IMG/VR virus record: IMGVR_UViG_3300023174_003073
Location: 1-64,000 of that record
Length of the DNA stretch: 64,000 bases
Direction: 5' to 3' (one strand)
From: a virus
This document shows positions 6,294-14,015 of the stretch, one piece after another. The first letter of the stretch is position 1. Each line of letters begins with the position of its first letter. Under the pieces are notes generated by a model. The model searched no databases and was not told where the DNA came from. It saw nothing but the letters and a program-made list of their open reading frames with translations. The position numbers and the translations under genes were made by a program.

Positions 6294-7853
6294 ATGCAAA
6301 CAATTATTTTTTCAGATGTACTTGCTCCTGGTTATGGTAAAAGCGCAGGTGCATATAGAATTGCATCAGAGTTACGGTCAAACGGGTTTACATGTCAAGT
6401 AGTTGATTTTTTCGCACATCTTTCTATTAATCAAATTTATTCAATTATAGATACTTTAGCAACCAGCGATACATTGTGGGTAGGATTTTCTACTACGTTT
6501 TTCTTTACACTGGATGAAAGTATTGACGCACAAAATCAATCACCTGATGAAAGAAACGAAAAGATATTTTTTGATAAAGTACCGTATCCTATAGTTGATA
6601 TGAAAACTGGTTATCCGTTCAGTGCTTCTATTATGAAGGATATATTTCGTTATATTAGAAGTAAAAGTTCAACAATAAAAATTGTTATAGGCGGCGGTAG
6701 AAGTCAACAGGCAGCTTTTCATGATGGGTCTATACTTAACAAAGTATGGGGAGATTATTATGTACATGGTTTTGCCGATGAATCTGTTACTGTATTGACT
6801 AAGTGGTTAATAGATAAATCAAATCCAGAACCAAAATTTTCCGGATTTTATAACAATTTCATTGATTCAAACAAAGAATATGATTATCAAGAATTTAACA
6901 AATCAAGCCTTCATTTTCAAAAAAATGATGTAATTGGTTCTACTGAATTCATCCCGATTGAAATCGCTAGGGGATGTATTTTTAAATGTAAATTTTGTTG
7001 TTTTCCATTATTAGGAAAAAAACGCGGAGATTACACTAAGACAAAAGAAACTTTGCAAGAAGAATTCATACGAAACTATGAAAATTTTGGTACAACCAAT
7101 TACATGTTTATGGATGAGACCATAAACGATTCAATGGAAAAAGTAGAATTCTTGTATGATGTTATATCAACTTTGCCCTTTAAGATTAAGTGGGGAGGAT
7201 ATCAACGTTTAGACTTGTATTATACAAATTCGGAAATGCCTTCAATTATTCAGGAAATAGGATGTGAACAAATTATTTTTGGAGTTGAAACATTAAACAA
7301 GAAAACCGGTGAAGTTGTGGGTAAAGGAATGCATCCGGACAAAGTAAAAGAGTTACTTAAAAAATTAAAAAATCAATGGAAAGATAACATTCAACTTTCT
7401 TCCGGTTTTATTATTGGGTTACCTTATGAAACTAAAGAATCATTAAAGGATCTTGAAACATATCTTCTATCTGATGATTGTGGTTTAGATTCTTGGTCAT
7501 TGTATCCTTTTATGATAGTTGAAGGAATGGATACAATGATAAGTTCTAATCCATCACAGTATGGATATAAAATAATTGATACTGACTATGGAACAGAATG
7601 GGAAAACGATTACATGACCTTTACAGAGGCACATCAAATCACAACTGAAATCAGAAAAAATACCATGCATAAATGCAAAGTTAATGGATGGGTACAGATG
7701 AGATTACGAAATGTCGGATACACTAAGGACGAACTAAATCGTATGACAATCTTTGACTATCACAATAATATGAGTGAAATACATAGCCGACTAACATTAA
7801 AGAAAGAAAATTACTTTAACATTTTAATGGGAAACAAAGAGATTGACAATTAA
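6294..7853 (+). CDS. Radical SAM enzyme with B12-binding-like N-domain
   Basis: 519 aa. Residues 1-190 look like the Rossmann domain that precedes many radical SAM modules. RGCIFKCKFCCF around residue 226 carries the CxxxCxxC cluster ligands for the [4Fe-4S] centre. FMDETIND and the FGVETLN strand fit later TIM-barrel strands (a SAM-binding Glu is usual there). Such enzymes generate a 5'-deoxyadenosyl radical or perform cobalamin-dependent methylation. The substrate cannot be told here. It lies within the tRNA array, 20 nt after tRNA-Gly, with no dedicated promoter seen. Confidence 0.85.
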   Translation: MQTIIFSDVLAPGYGKSAGAYRIASELRSNGFTCQVVDFFAHLSINQIYSIIDTLATSDTLWVGFSTTFFFTLDESIDAQNQSPDERNEKIFFDKVPYPIVDMKTGYPFSASIMKDIFRYIRSKSSTIKIVIGGGRSQQAAFHDGSILNKVWGDYYVHGFADESVTVLTKWLIDKSNPEPKFSGFYNNFIDSNKEYDYQEFNKSSLHFQKNDVIGSTEFIPIEIARGCIFKCKFCCFPLLGKKRGDYTKTKETLQEEFIRNYENFGTTNYMFMDETINDSMEKVEFLYDVISTLPFKIKWGGYQRLDLYYTNSEMPSIIQEIGCEQIIFGVETLNKKTGEVVGKGMHPDKVKELLKKLKNQWKDNIQLSSGFIIGLPYETKESLKDLETYLLSDDCGLDSWSLYPFMIVEGMDTMISSNPSQYGYKIIDTDYGTEWENDYMTFTEAHQITTEIRKNTMHKCKVNGWVQMRLRNVGYTKDELNRMTIFDYHNNMSEIHSRLTLKKENYFNILMGNKEIDN

Positions 7854-7883
7854 TGATACATAGTATATAATATACTTTGTTTT

Positions 7884-7968
7884 GCGAGTGTGACGGAATA
7901 GGTAGACGTAACAGACTTAAAATCTGTCGCTTTAGGGCGTCCCGGTTCGATTCCGGGCACTCGCACCA
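7884..7968 (+). tRNA. tRNA-Leu(TAA)
   Basis: Class II tRNA, acceptor GCGAGTG/CACTCGC, anticodon loop CTTAAAA on ACAGA/TCTGT, T-loop TTCGATT, discriminator A, encoded CCA. Confidence 0.95.
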
Positions 7969-7973
7969 GATAT

Positions 7974-8001
7974 GCCCTGGTGGTGGAATTGGTAGACACG
8001 C
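7974..8001 (+). pseudogene. Truncated tRNA-Leu, 5' half only
   Basis: GCCCTGG acceptor strand followed by a canonical Leu D-arm (GGTAGACACGC), then the sequence departs into a 9-bp hairpin around a T-run and the HNH nuclease gene. No matching 3' half is found after the nuclease; the next tRNA is a complete, different Leu tRNA. Confidence 0.75.
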
Positions 8002-8030
8002 TTTTTTGTGTGTCTAGCATAAATAGATAT

Positions 8031-8480
8031 ATGAAACACATTGAAGAATATATTACATTATCAAAGGCAGACCGACAGCAACATCTTAAATTAGATGAAG
8101 CCTGCATTGAAAGAGGAGCTGGCAGTTATTATTTCAAAGGATTGTTAGCACATTTATTAGATACAACAGTGCCAACAGGACATAAGATACACTTGTGTCA
8201 TGCTTGTCATAATGGTCAGTGCGGTAATCCTAATCATTTGTATTGGGGCACTGCTCAGGAAAATAGACAGGATCAAGTAACAAATGGTGGAAAAACTATT
8301 TGGGAAAGAACAGTAGAAAAACATGGTTTAGAAGAAGCCTACAAAATGCAAACTAAAGGCAACAAAAGTGCAGGTGGTAAAGCAAATAAAGGTAAACCTA
8401 AATCAGAAGAACATAAGAGAAAAATTGCCGCTAACCATAAAGGTGGGCGACAAAAGAAAGTTAATGCGGACGTGACGTAA
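8031..8480 (+). CDS. HNH homing endonuclease with NUMOD3-like tail
   Basis: 149 aa from ATG 8031; an in-frame GTG at 7980 lies in the truncated tRNA. HLCHACHNGQCGNPNHLYWG carries the Cys/His zinc and HNH residues of phage homing nucleases, followed by GTAQENRQD. KSEEHKRKIA near the C-terminus is a NUMOD3-type DNA-binding motif. Such enzymes cut intron-less or tRNA sites and spread with flanking DNA. Its last 15 bp lie inside tRNA-Leu(TAG), whose D-arm supplies the stop codon, and its start follows a broken tRNA-Leu, which suggests insertion into a tRNA-Leu pair. Confidence 0.9.
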   Translation: MKHIEEYITLSKADRQQHLKLDEACIERGAGSYYFKGLLAHLLDTTVPTGHKIHLCHACHNGQCGNPNHLYWGTAQENRQDQVTNGGKTIWERTVEKHGLEEAYKMQTKGNKSAGGKANKGKPKSEEHKRKIAANHKGGRQKKVNADVT

Positions 8481-8550
8481 TTGGTAGCCGTACCAGTCTT
8501 AGAAGCTGGCGCCGAGAGGTGTGTGAGTTCGAGTCTCACCGTCCGCACCA
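8466..8550 (+). tRNA. tRNA-Leu(TAG)
   Basis: Class II tRNA, acceptor GCGGACG/CGTCCGC, anticodon loop CTTAGAA on CCAGT/GCTGG, discriminator A, encoded CCA. The 5' end overlaps the HNH gene. Confidence 0.94.
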
Positions 8551-8560
8551 AAGTTTTAAT

Positions 8561-8636
8561 GGGGGATTAGCTCAGTTGGGAGAGCGGCTGGTTTGCAACC
8601 AGTAGGTCGCAGGTTCGATCCCTGTATCCTCCACCA
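8561..8636 (+). tRNA. tRNA-Ala(TGC)
   Basis: Acceptor GGGGGAT/ATCCTCC, anticodon loop TTTGCAA on GCTGG/CCAGT, discriminator A, encoded CCA. Confidence 0.94.
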
Positions 8637-8670
8637 AGAATCATAAATATAGTATGTCGAGGAACATGCT

Positions 8671-8853
8671 ATGCAATTGAAAGTTTATATCAACAACAAA
8701 CTATACAAAACTGTCACAGTACAAGGTGAAAGTTATGATCCAGGATTCATTTGGCCTGAATTGCAAGCCGATAGAGATTCTGGGTTACTTGTAGGATTTG
8801 ATTTAACCAAGGGAATCAACATTCGTTACGAAAAAGTAACAAACAAGAAGTAA
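8671..8853 (+). CDS. Hypothetical protein, 60 aa
   Basis: Beta-rich small protein (MQLKVYINNKLYKTV). Sits between tRNA-Ala and tRNA-Val with GAGGAACATGCT before the ATG. No family recognised. Confidence 0.6.
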   Translation: MQLKVYINNKLYKTVTVQGESYDPGFIWPELQADRDSGLLVGFDLTKGINIRYEKVTNKK

Positions 8854-8855
8854 CC

Positions 8856-8930
8856 GCTTGATTAGCACAGTGGAAGTGCGCTTGCTCGACATGCAAGAGG
8901 TCAAAAGTTCAAATCTTTTATCAAGCACCA
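8856..8930 (+). tRNA. tRNA-Val(GAC)
   Basis: Acceptor GCTTGAT/ATCAAGC, perfect anticodon stem CTTGC/GCAAG, loop TCGACAT, discriminator A, encoded CCA. Position 33 is C where U is nearly universal. Confidence 0.88.
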
Positions 8931-8951
8931 ACTAATCACAAATAAATATGT

Positions 8952-9026
8952 CGCGGGGTGGAGAAGTAGTATCTCATTAGTCTCATAAGCTAAAGATCGG
9001 CGGTGCGATTCCGTCCCCTGCAACCA
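8952..9026 (+). tRNA. Initiator-like tRNA-fMet(CAT)
   Basis: Begins CGCGGGG and ends CCCCTGCA-ACCA: the C1-A72 mismatch that marks bacterial initiators for formylation. Anticodon loop CTCATAA. The three consecutive G-C pairs normally found in the initiator anticodon stem are absent (stem TTAGT/GCTAA). Confidence 0.88.
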
Positions 9027-9041
9027 ACAACAATCATTCAA

Positions 9042-9281
9042 ATGCTAGAATATTTTATAACCTTTTTTGCTGTATTTTTTACTGATATCTTTTATACTTA
9101 CTACTTGAAGGCAGTACAAGAAGAACAGGTAATGAAAGCCAGTTTATGGGCAGTGGTAGTATTCATAATTGCTTGTATAGCAGTTATAAATTACACTACT
9201 AACTATTGGTTACTTATTCCAGCAGGCATAGGTGCATTTTGTGGCACATATGTTGGGATGATTTTAAGAAAGAAAGAATAA
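9042..9281 (+). CDS. Small membrane protein
   Basis: 79 aa from ATG 9042. Three hydrophobic segments (about residues 3-22, 32-50, 52-74) with a C-terminal RKKE. Probably inner membrane. It ends exactly before tRNA-Pro. Function unknown. Confidence 0.65.
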   Translation: MLEYFITFFAVFFTDIFYTYYLKAVQEEQVMKASLWAVVVFIIACIAVINYTTNYWLLIPAGIGAFCGTYVGMILRKKE

Positions 9282-9358
9282 CGGAGTGTAGCGCAGTCTG
9301 GTAGCGCACCTGGTTTGGGACCAGGGGGTCCAAGGTTCGAATCCTTGTACTCCGACCA
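9282..9358 (+). tRNA. tRNA-Pro(TGG)
   Basis: Acceptor CGGAGTG/TACTCCG, anticodon loop TTTGGGA on CCTGG/CCAGG, discriminator A, encoded CCA. Confidence 0.94.
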
Positions 9359-9377
9359 ATTTTATAGAAAGAAACTA

Positions 9378-9650
9378 ATGCAAGTAAGAGCAAAACATAT
9401 TTTAGTAGAATCACTCAGTGATGCAATGGATCTATACATCAAAGTTAAAAACAATGGTGAAGATTTCAGCACACTAGCACAGACATACAGCAAGTGTCCA
9501 AGCGGTCGTAATGGCGGAGACTTAGGAACGTTTGATCGTGGGCAAATGGTTAAACCATTTGAAGATGCTACATTTGGTTTAGAAGTAGGTGGCTTAAGTC
9601 AACCTGTTCAAACTCAGTTTGGTTATCACTTGATTCAAAGGACTGCATAA
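9378..9650 (+). CDS. Parvulin-type peptidyl-prolyl isomerase
   Basis: 90 aa, a single free-standing rotamase domain of normal parvulin length. Hallmarks in order: RAKHILVES, DFSTLAQTYSKCPSG, GGDLGTFDRGQMVKPFEDATF, and the closing FGYHLIQ. There is no signal peptide, so it acts in the cytoplasm, like PpiC. It would speed Pro isomerisation in folding client proteins and fits the chaperone theme of the window. The next gene overlaps its stop codon by one base. Confidence 0.92.
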   Translation: MQVRAKHILVESLSDAMDLYIKVKNNGEDFSTLAQTYSKCPSGRNGGDLGTFDRGQMVKPFEDATFGLEVGGLSQPVQTQFGYHLIQRTA

Positions 9651-9817
9651 TGACTTGTAGAGGATATGATCCAAAAGCTGTTAAGGTCTCTAAAACAGTA
9701 AAACGTGCGGCAGCATTGATTATGGATAGTCATCAACGTGGCGCTTTTATTCGTAGTTTTGCTAAAATCGAACAAGCTAACAGTCGTTCAGCAGGACGAG
9801 TTAAAGAAGAAAAGTAA
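9650..9817 (+). CDS. Small basic hypothetical protein
   Basis: 55 aa (MTCRGYDPKAVKVS), Lys/Arg/Ala-rich, probably helical. TAATG overlaps link it to the parvulin before it and the methyltransferase after it, so all three are translationally coupled. No family recognised. Confidence 0.7.
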   Translation: MTCRGYDPKAVKVSKTVKRAAALIMDSHQRGAFIRSFAKIEQANSRSAGRVKEEK

Positions 9818-10425
9818 TGCCATATATCAAAGAAGTTTTTGATGTAACAACATTTGAACACGCTAAACACGTTGTTCTTACCAGTGACCCAGACAACCCA
9901 AACAAGTTTGAGAATGAAACAAACTTTTTGATTAATACAATTGCGGAACAAAATATTATACTGAAGGATTCAGTTGTATTAGATTTTGGTTGTGGTATGG
10001 GTCGTGTTAGTAAAAAACTGATTGAGAAATTTGATTGTAATGTCATTGGTGTTGATATAAGCAATACTATGCTTACATTTGCTAATATCTATGTGTCTAA
10101 GCCAAAGAAGTTCAAACCATTGAATTCATATAATATGGCAAATACTATAGATGTTGCTATCAGCACTTTTGTATTACAACATGTAGAGAATCCAAAGACT
10201 GAGATAGATATCATTTACAATAATCTTAAAGTAGGTGGTTATCTAATATTAGTGAATGAGAACAAGAGATATGTACCAAGTGACGTTGATAGTAATCGTT
10301 ATATAGTTTGGAACGATGATGGCTTTGATGTTTTTGGCGAATTAGATAGTAGACTTAACAGAATAAATAGTGTAAAATACATGTCAACAGACACAGACAT
10401 TATCTTTTATAGGAGAGAAGTATGA
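9817..10425 (+). CDS. Class I SAM-dependent methyltransferase
   Basis: 202 aa. Motif I VVLDFGCGMGRVSK, motif II acidic end GVDISNTML, motif IV region DVAISTFVLQHVEN, then LKVGGYLILVNE typical of motif VI. This is the UbiE/methyltransferase-11 layout. The substrate cannot be inferred. Coupled to the gene upstream and overlapping the next by 4 bp (ATGA). Confidence 0.85.
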   Translation: MPYIKEVFDVTTFEHAKHVVLTSDPDNPNKFENETNFLINTIAEQNIILKDSVVLDFGCGMGRVSKKLIEKFDCNVIGVDISNTMLTFANIYVSKPKKFKPLNSYNMANTIDVAISTFVLQHVENPKTEIDIIYNNLKVGGYLILVNENKRYVPSDVDSNRYIVWNDDGFDVFGELDSRLNRINSVKYMSTDTDIIFYRREV

Positions 10426-10610
10426 GTGGAAAAGGAAGTAAACCTCGCCCATTTAGCATATCTCAACAAGAGTACGATACTCGGTGGGATGCTATATTTC
10501 AGCGTGATATTAAAGAAGAAATGAAAGACGAGAAGGCTCCAGTGCTAGAAAACAATCAGAGTAAAGAATCTGATAAAGTTTCTAGTTCTGGCGGAACAAT
10601 TAATATATGA
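10422..10610 (+). CDS. Conserved phage-type small protein, 62 aa
   Basis: Starts MSGKGSKPRPFSISQQEYDTRWD, a small-protein type I have seen in several large phages, with a hydrophilic, probably disordered C-terminus (Ser/Gly-rich). Overlaps the methyltransferase stop by 4 bp. Function unknown. Confidence 0.7.
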   Translation: MSGKGSKPRPFSISQQEYDTRWDAIFQRDIKEEMKDEKAPVLENNQSKESDKVSSSGGTINI

Positions 10611-10616
10611 TAATAT

Positions 10617-10692
10617 GCATCCTTAGCTCAGTTGGTAGAGCGTCGCCTTTACACGGCGAATGTCGGCGGTTCGAGCCCGTCAGGATGTACCA
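10617..10692 (+). tRNA. tRNA-Val(TAC)
   Basis: Acceptor GCATCCT/AGGATGT, anticodon loop TTTACAC on TCGCC/GGCGA, discriminator A, encoded CCA. Confidence 0.94.
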
Positions 10693-10707
10693 GTTACTAA
10701 ATAGAAC

Positions 10708-11274
10708 ATGTTTACTAAATTAAATATCAATCATAATTTTTCCCTACAAAGTTCGAGAAAACTTAAATTTCAATTTGGAAAAGTGATTGATGATGCTTGG
10801 CGTGGAATTTCATACTACGAAGCAGATATAGAAATGGATACCAAGATAAAAAAATATATTCCTGAAAAATATAGAAATTACTTTGATGTTACTATGATGA
10901 TTATTTCAGGACCTTATATTCCACCGCATATCGATGATGGCACTTTGGTAACCATGAATTTTTATATGGAAACAAGTAATGCATGTACATATTTTCATCA
11001 AGTAAAAGACAATATTACACCTACTATTAAAACGCTGCCTTCACAAAAGACAACCGGTAAATTTTTTGCAATTGAAGATTTAGAAACTGTTAGTCAATTT
11101 ACAGCGAATCGTGGAGAAGTTTATTTACTAGATGTTAGTAAAATACATAGTGTGAGTGTAGAAAACTCACCAGACAGAGAAGCATATTGTTTACAAACCA
11201 ATGAGCTTACATACACACAGGTATTAGAAATTTTAGCTGAGAGAGAATTCTCTCAATCAGATAAGCGGGATTAA
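10708..11274 (+). CDS. Possible 2OG/cupin-fold oxygenase-like protein
   Basis: 188 aa. GPYIPPHIDDG offers an HxD iron pair and NRGEVYLLDVSKIHSV a distal His in a jelly-roll strand, as in Fe/2-oxoglutarate or cupin enzymes. This rests on motif spacing only. Its stop codon lies 11 bp inside tRNA-Gly(GCC), so the mRNA and tRNA share bases. Confidence 0.6.
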   Translation: MFTKLNINHNFSLQSSRKLKFQFGKVIDDAWRGISYYEADIEMDTKIKKYIPEKYRNYFDVTMMIISGPYIPPHIDDGTLVTMNFYMETSNACTYFHQVKDNITPTIKTLPSQKTTGKFFAIEDLETVSQFTANRGEVYLLDVSKIHSVSVENSPDREAYCLQTNELTYTQVLEILAEREFSQSDKRD

Positions 11275-11339
11275 TTCAGTGGTAGAATGTTTCGTTGCCA
11301 ACGAAAATGTCATCGGTTCGAATCCGATATCCCGCTCCA
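11264..11339 (+). tRNA. tRNA-Gly(GCC)
   Basis: Acceptor GCGGGAT/ATCCCGC, anticodon loop TTGCCAA on TTTCG/CGAAA, discriminator U, encoded CCA. The 5' end overlaps the preceding CDS. Confidence 0.95.
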
Positions 11340-11356
11340 AATAACCTAAGGATGAT

Positions 11357-11569
11357 ATGCCAAGACAAACAAGTGAAGCCGCAGTAAACGCTGTAGGTAA
11401 TAGATACGATTTAATTCTTATAGCAAGTCAACGTGTTAGAGAATTAACGGCAGGTCATCGCCCTAAATTAACAACAGCTAATGGTCATTCAGTTACCGCA
11501 TTGCGTGAGATTGAAGAAGGACTAATCAACCGTGAATATCTAAAACGAATCAAAAAGGTTGAGCGTTGA
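11357..11569 (+). CDS. rpoZ: RNA polymerase omega subunit (RpoZ) homologue
   Basis: 70 aa. NRYDLILIASQRVREL matches the conserved helix of bacterial omega (NRF/YDLVL.A..RAR), and ALREIEEGLIN is identical to the signature of Escherichia coli RpoZ. The protein lacks the variable C-terminal tail (E. coli omega is 91 aa). Omega binds the beta' subunit and stabilises polymerase assembly, and with beta' forms one ppGpp site. A phage copy could replace host omega and alter promoter choice or the stringent response. ATG follows AAGGATGAT, 17 nt after tRNA-Gly. The next gene overlaps its stop. Confidence 0.85.
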   Translation: MPRQTSEAAVNAVGNRYDLILIASQRVRELTAGHRPKLTTANGHSVTALREIEEGLINREYLKRIKKVER

Positions 11570-12075
11570 ATCTACAGCCAGACTATACACTAGACAAATA
11601 TCTTAGCCAAGAAGAAGTTGAGATGTTTCATAAGAGTGGTGAGCATTATGATTTGTTAAGCACCTTTTCTAAGCAATTCAATAAAGTTAAAATTTACGAT
11701 ATTGGAACTTATAAAGGTCTTAGTGCCATTGCACTGTCAAGTAATCAAAGTAATTTAGTTGTTAGTTATGATATAGGTTACTATGTAACAGTTAAACAAC
11801 CCTACAATGTAGAGTTTCGTATAGGTAGTTTTTACCATGATAGAGAAATGTTAAGTAGTCCATTAATCATGTTTGACATTGATCCACATGATGGAATACA
11901 AGAAAAGAAGTTTGTAGAGAATTTAACTAATGTGGGTTACAAAGGTACTGTTATCTTTGATGACATACATTTGAATGATGGAATGAAAGACTTCTGGAAT
12001 TCTATCACACAAGAGAAACATGACTATACCCAGCACGGGCATTGGTCTGGTACCGGCATAGTTATATTCAAATAA
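11566..12075 (+). CDS. Class I methyltransferase-like protein
   Basis: 169 aa from a TTG start that overlaps the omega stop (TTGA). KIYDIGTYKGLSAIAL is the SAM-binding loop, SYDIGYYV the following acidic turn, and LIMFDIDPHDG and VIFDDIHLNDG acidic segments often seen in O-methyltransferases of the TylF type. Substrate unknown. tRNA-Ser follows directly. Confidence 0.7.
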   Translation: MNLQPDYTLDKYLSQEEVEMFHKSGEHYDLLSTFSKQFNKVKIYDIGTYKGLSAIALSSNQSNLVVSYDIGYYVTVKQPYNVEFRIGSFYHDREMLSSPLIMFDIDPHDGIQEKKFVENLTNVGYKGTVIFDDIHLNDGMKDFWNSITQEKHDYTQHGHWSGTGIVIFK

Positions 12076-12165
12076 GGAAGTGTGTCCGAGCGGTTTAAGG
12101 AACTGGTCTTGAAAACCAGCGATGTTTTACGATATCCGTGAGTTCGAATCTCACCGCTTCCGCCA
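12076..12165 (+). tRNA. tRNA-Ser(TGA)
   Basis: Class II tRNA, acceptor GGAAGTG/CGCTTCC, anticodon loop CTTGAAA on CTGGT/ACCAG, long variable arm, discriminator G, encoded CCA. Last tRNA of the array. Confidence 0.95.
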
Positions 12166-12181
12166 AGAATGAAAGTTAATA

Positions 12182-13105
12182 ATGGAACGATTTGAAAATT
12201 GGATGAGTTATAGTTATGATGGTGTTGAGTATGGAAAGAAAACATCTTATAAATCTCAATTTAAATTATTAATTAATAAAAAAATAGCCACTCCTATTCC
12301 ATCTTATAAAGATGCGTTGTTTAATAATGCAAAATTAATGCGTGATATGTATGATGAACCATTTGACGTTTGTCTTAGTGGTGGAATTGATAGTGAAGTA
12401 ATAGTCAGAACATTTAAGACTTTAGGTATAAATTTCAATACCTTTATATTTAGGTTAGAAGATAACCTAAATATAAAAGATGTAACAGATGCTATTGATA
12501 TTTGTACAGAATTAAAATTAGATTATAAAATTATTGATTTTAACTTAAGGTCGTTTTTTGAAAATGATGCGTTAGCTATGTTCAATCAACACCCGTATGC
12601 TGTAGTAGAAAGATTACCCAGACTTAAGTGGATAGACTATCTCGACAATATACCCGTATTTGGTGATGGTGAACCTTATTGGAGGAGACAGAAAGAAAAT
12701 GATTTCTCTACAAAGTCTGAATGGAAATTTGTATTTGCTGAGGAGTCGCAATATGCAAATTCTTTTTATGCGAGAGATATAGGCAGAAAAGTTATTTCTG
12801 AGTGGTATGAATATACTCCGGAAATTATAATGTCATACTACAATGAACCAGTAATTAAACAATTATTGAATGATGAGATACCTGGTAAAATAAGTTGTTA
12901 CAGCTCCAGAGCAGAACTACATCGTACTATCTGGTCTGAAATTAAATATAAACAAAAATTAGTAGGGTATGAGGGATCACTAGCACCATCTACTGATGCT
13001 ATGCCTGAATATATGACAAAATTTCATAACACATATATAAAACGATATGAATACTCTAAAATTTGGTATTCTATTAAAGAATTAGAAAATTTGTTACTTG
13101 ATTAA
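12182..13105 (+). CDS. PP-loop ATPase, asparagine synthetase-like
   Basis: 307 aa. CLSGGIDSEVIVR at about residue 65 is the PP-loop that binds the pyrophosphate of ATP; FGDGEPYW and later charged segments resemble the synthetase domain of AsnB-type enzymes. No N-terminal glutaminase Cys is present, so it would use free ammonia or another nucleophile. Such orphan proteins adenylate a carboxylate or thiolation target. The substrate is unknown. It converges with the Rieske gene, overlapping by 12 bp. Confidence 0.75.
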   Translation: MERFENWMSYSYDGVEYGKKTSYKSQFKLLINKKIATPIPSYKDALFNNAKLMRDMYDEPFDVCLSGGIDSEVIVRTFKTLGINFNTFIFRLEDNLNIKDVTDAIDICTELKLDYKIIDFNLRSFFENDALAMFNQHPYAVVERLPRLKWIDYLDNIPVFGDGEPYWRRQKENDFSTKSEWKFVFAEESQYANSFYARDIGRKVISEWYEYTPEIIMSYYNEPVIKQLLNDEIPGKISCYSSRAELHRTIWSEIKYKQKLVGYEGSLAPSTDAMPEYMTKFHNTYIKRYEYSKIWYSIKELENLLLD

Positions 13106-13930
13106 ATTTTCTTTAATCCATTTACCCCAATGAACACAGTGATCCTCATATTGATTCATTGCTTTCATTAATGGAAAGTAGTTACCCTTTTGTAATTCAG
13201 CAGTAGCAACATCCTCTTTAAATACAATATCTAATGTTTCAAAAATCATACGTCGGTTAATATCAGTTTCCTCTGTATAGTAAAATTGTGTTATCCAATT
13301 AAAACCATATTCAGTTTCTTTGTTATGCGGTATGATATTGTTTACCATTACACAACCGGGGTTGCCGTATTCAACAAAGGTATAAGGATATACATATAGC
13401 CACCATCCATCGGGGTGTGTTTGTAAAATCCAACCATCACCTTGATCCATAACAATATCATCTAGTTTTACTTGTTTGGATAATAATGGATGTATTCCAT
13501 TCATGTGTAGATGTAATAGGTCAGCTTCAGCATCCATTAACCATAGCCAACTACCTTTACTGGATCCTTCTAACGAATGACTGTATTGCAGTGAAGTTTC
13601 TTTCGACAAATCATCTACCCATTTGTGATCGGGTTCTGTAAAGTCTTTGAATACTAAACCAGATTTACCTATTGAGGCTTGACCACAGTTCAACTTTTTA
13701 TTGTTGTTAAGTGGTACCCCATCCTTATCCCATTCAAATGCATGAAACTTGCAGTATATATTTTGTACATGTGTTCCGGGATCCGCTAATGGATACATAC
13801 GATGAGGACAAAATCTATGAAACAAGTTTACATCATTTGTTGACTTGTTAAGAATATAATCAGGAACTACAAAGTTTCCAGAATTAAGAGCACTACTGTG
13901 TGCAAGAATTTTAGGTTGTTTTTTGAACAT
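13094..13930 (-). CDS. Rieske-type non-haem iron oxygenase
   Basis: 278 aa. Residues 41-63 give CPHR...CKFH, the C-x-H-x16-C-x2-H pattern of a Rieske [2Fe-2S] centre. About 90 residues further on, ADLLHLHMNGIHP offers the Asp and His residues of a mononuclear iron site, as in ring-hydroxylating oxygenase alpha subunits. Such enzymes take electrons from a reductase or ferredoxin and oxygenate an organic substrate. The C-domain is shorter than in classical alpha subunits. It is transcribed towards the PP-loop gene and away from rubrerythrin. Confidence 0.8.
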   Translation of the reverse strand: MFKKQPKILAHSSALNSGNFVVPDYILNKSTNDVNLFHRFCPHRMYPLADPGTHVQNIYCKFHAFEWDKDGVPLNNNKKLNCGQASIGKSGLVFKDFTEPDHKWVDDLSKETSLQYSHSLEGSSKGSWLWLMDAEADLLHLHMNGIHPLLSKQVKLDDIVMDQGDGWILQTHPDGWWLYVYPYTFVEYGNPGCVMVNNIIPHNKETEYGFNWITQFYYTEETDINRRMIFETLDIVFKEDVATAELQKGNYFPLMKAMNQYEDHCVHWGKWIKENLIK

Positions 13931-13980
13931 GCAGTATTTAAGTTAATGTATATAAGATTAAATTTTTTACCCAAAACACA

Positions 13981-14009
13981 TTGACGTTAATCACTTAATC
14001 ATATACAAT
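13981..14009 (+). promoter_or_regulatory. Sigma70-type promoter before rubrerythrin
   Basis: TTGACG 13981-13986, 17-nt spacer, TACAAT 14004-14009. It is followed at once by a perfect dyad at 14016-14030. Confidence 0.7.
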
Positions 14010-14015
14010 ACGTGT

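Noticed and set aside
7974-8550. Group I intron in tRNA-Leu carrying the HNH gene
   Set aside because: No 3' tRNA half matching the truncated 5' half was found after the gene and no intron core was seen.
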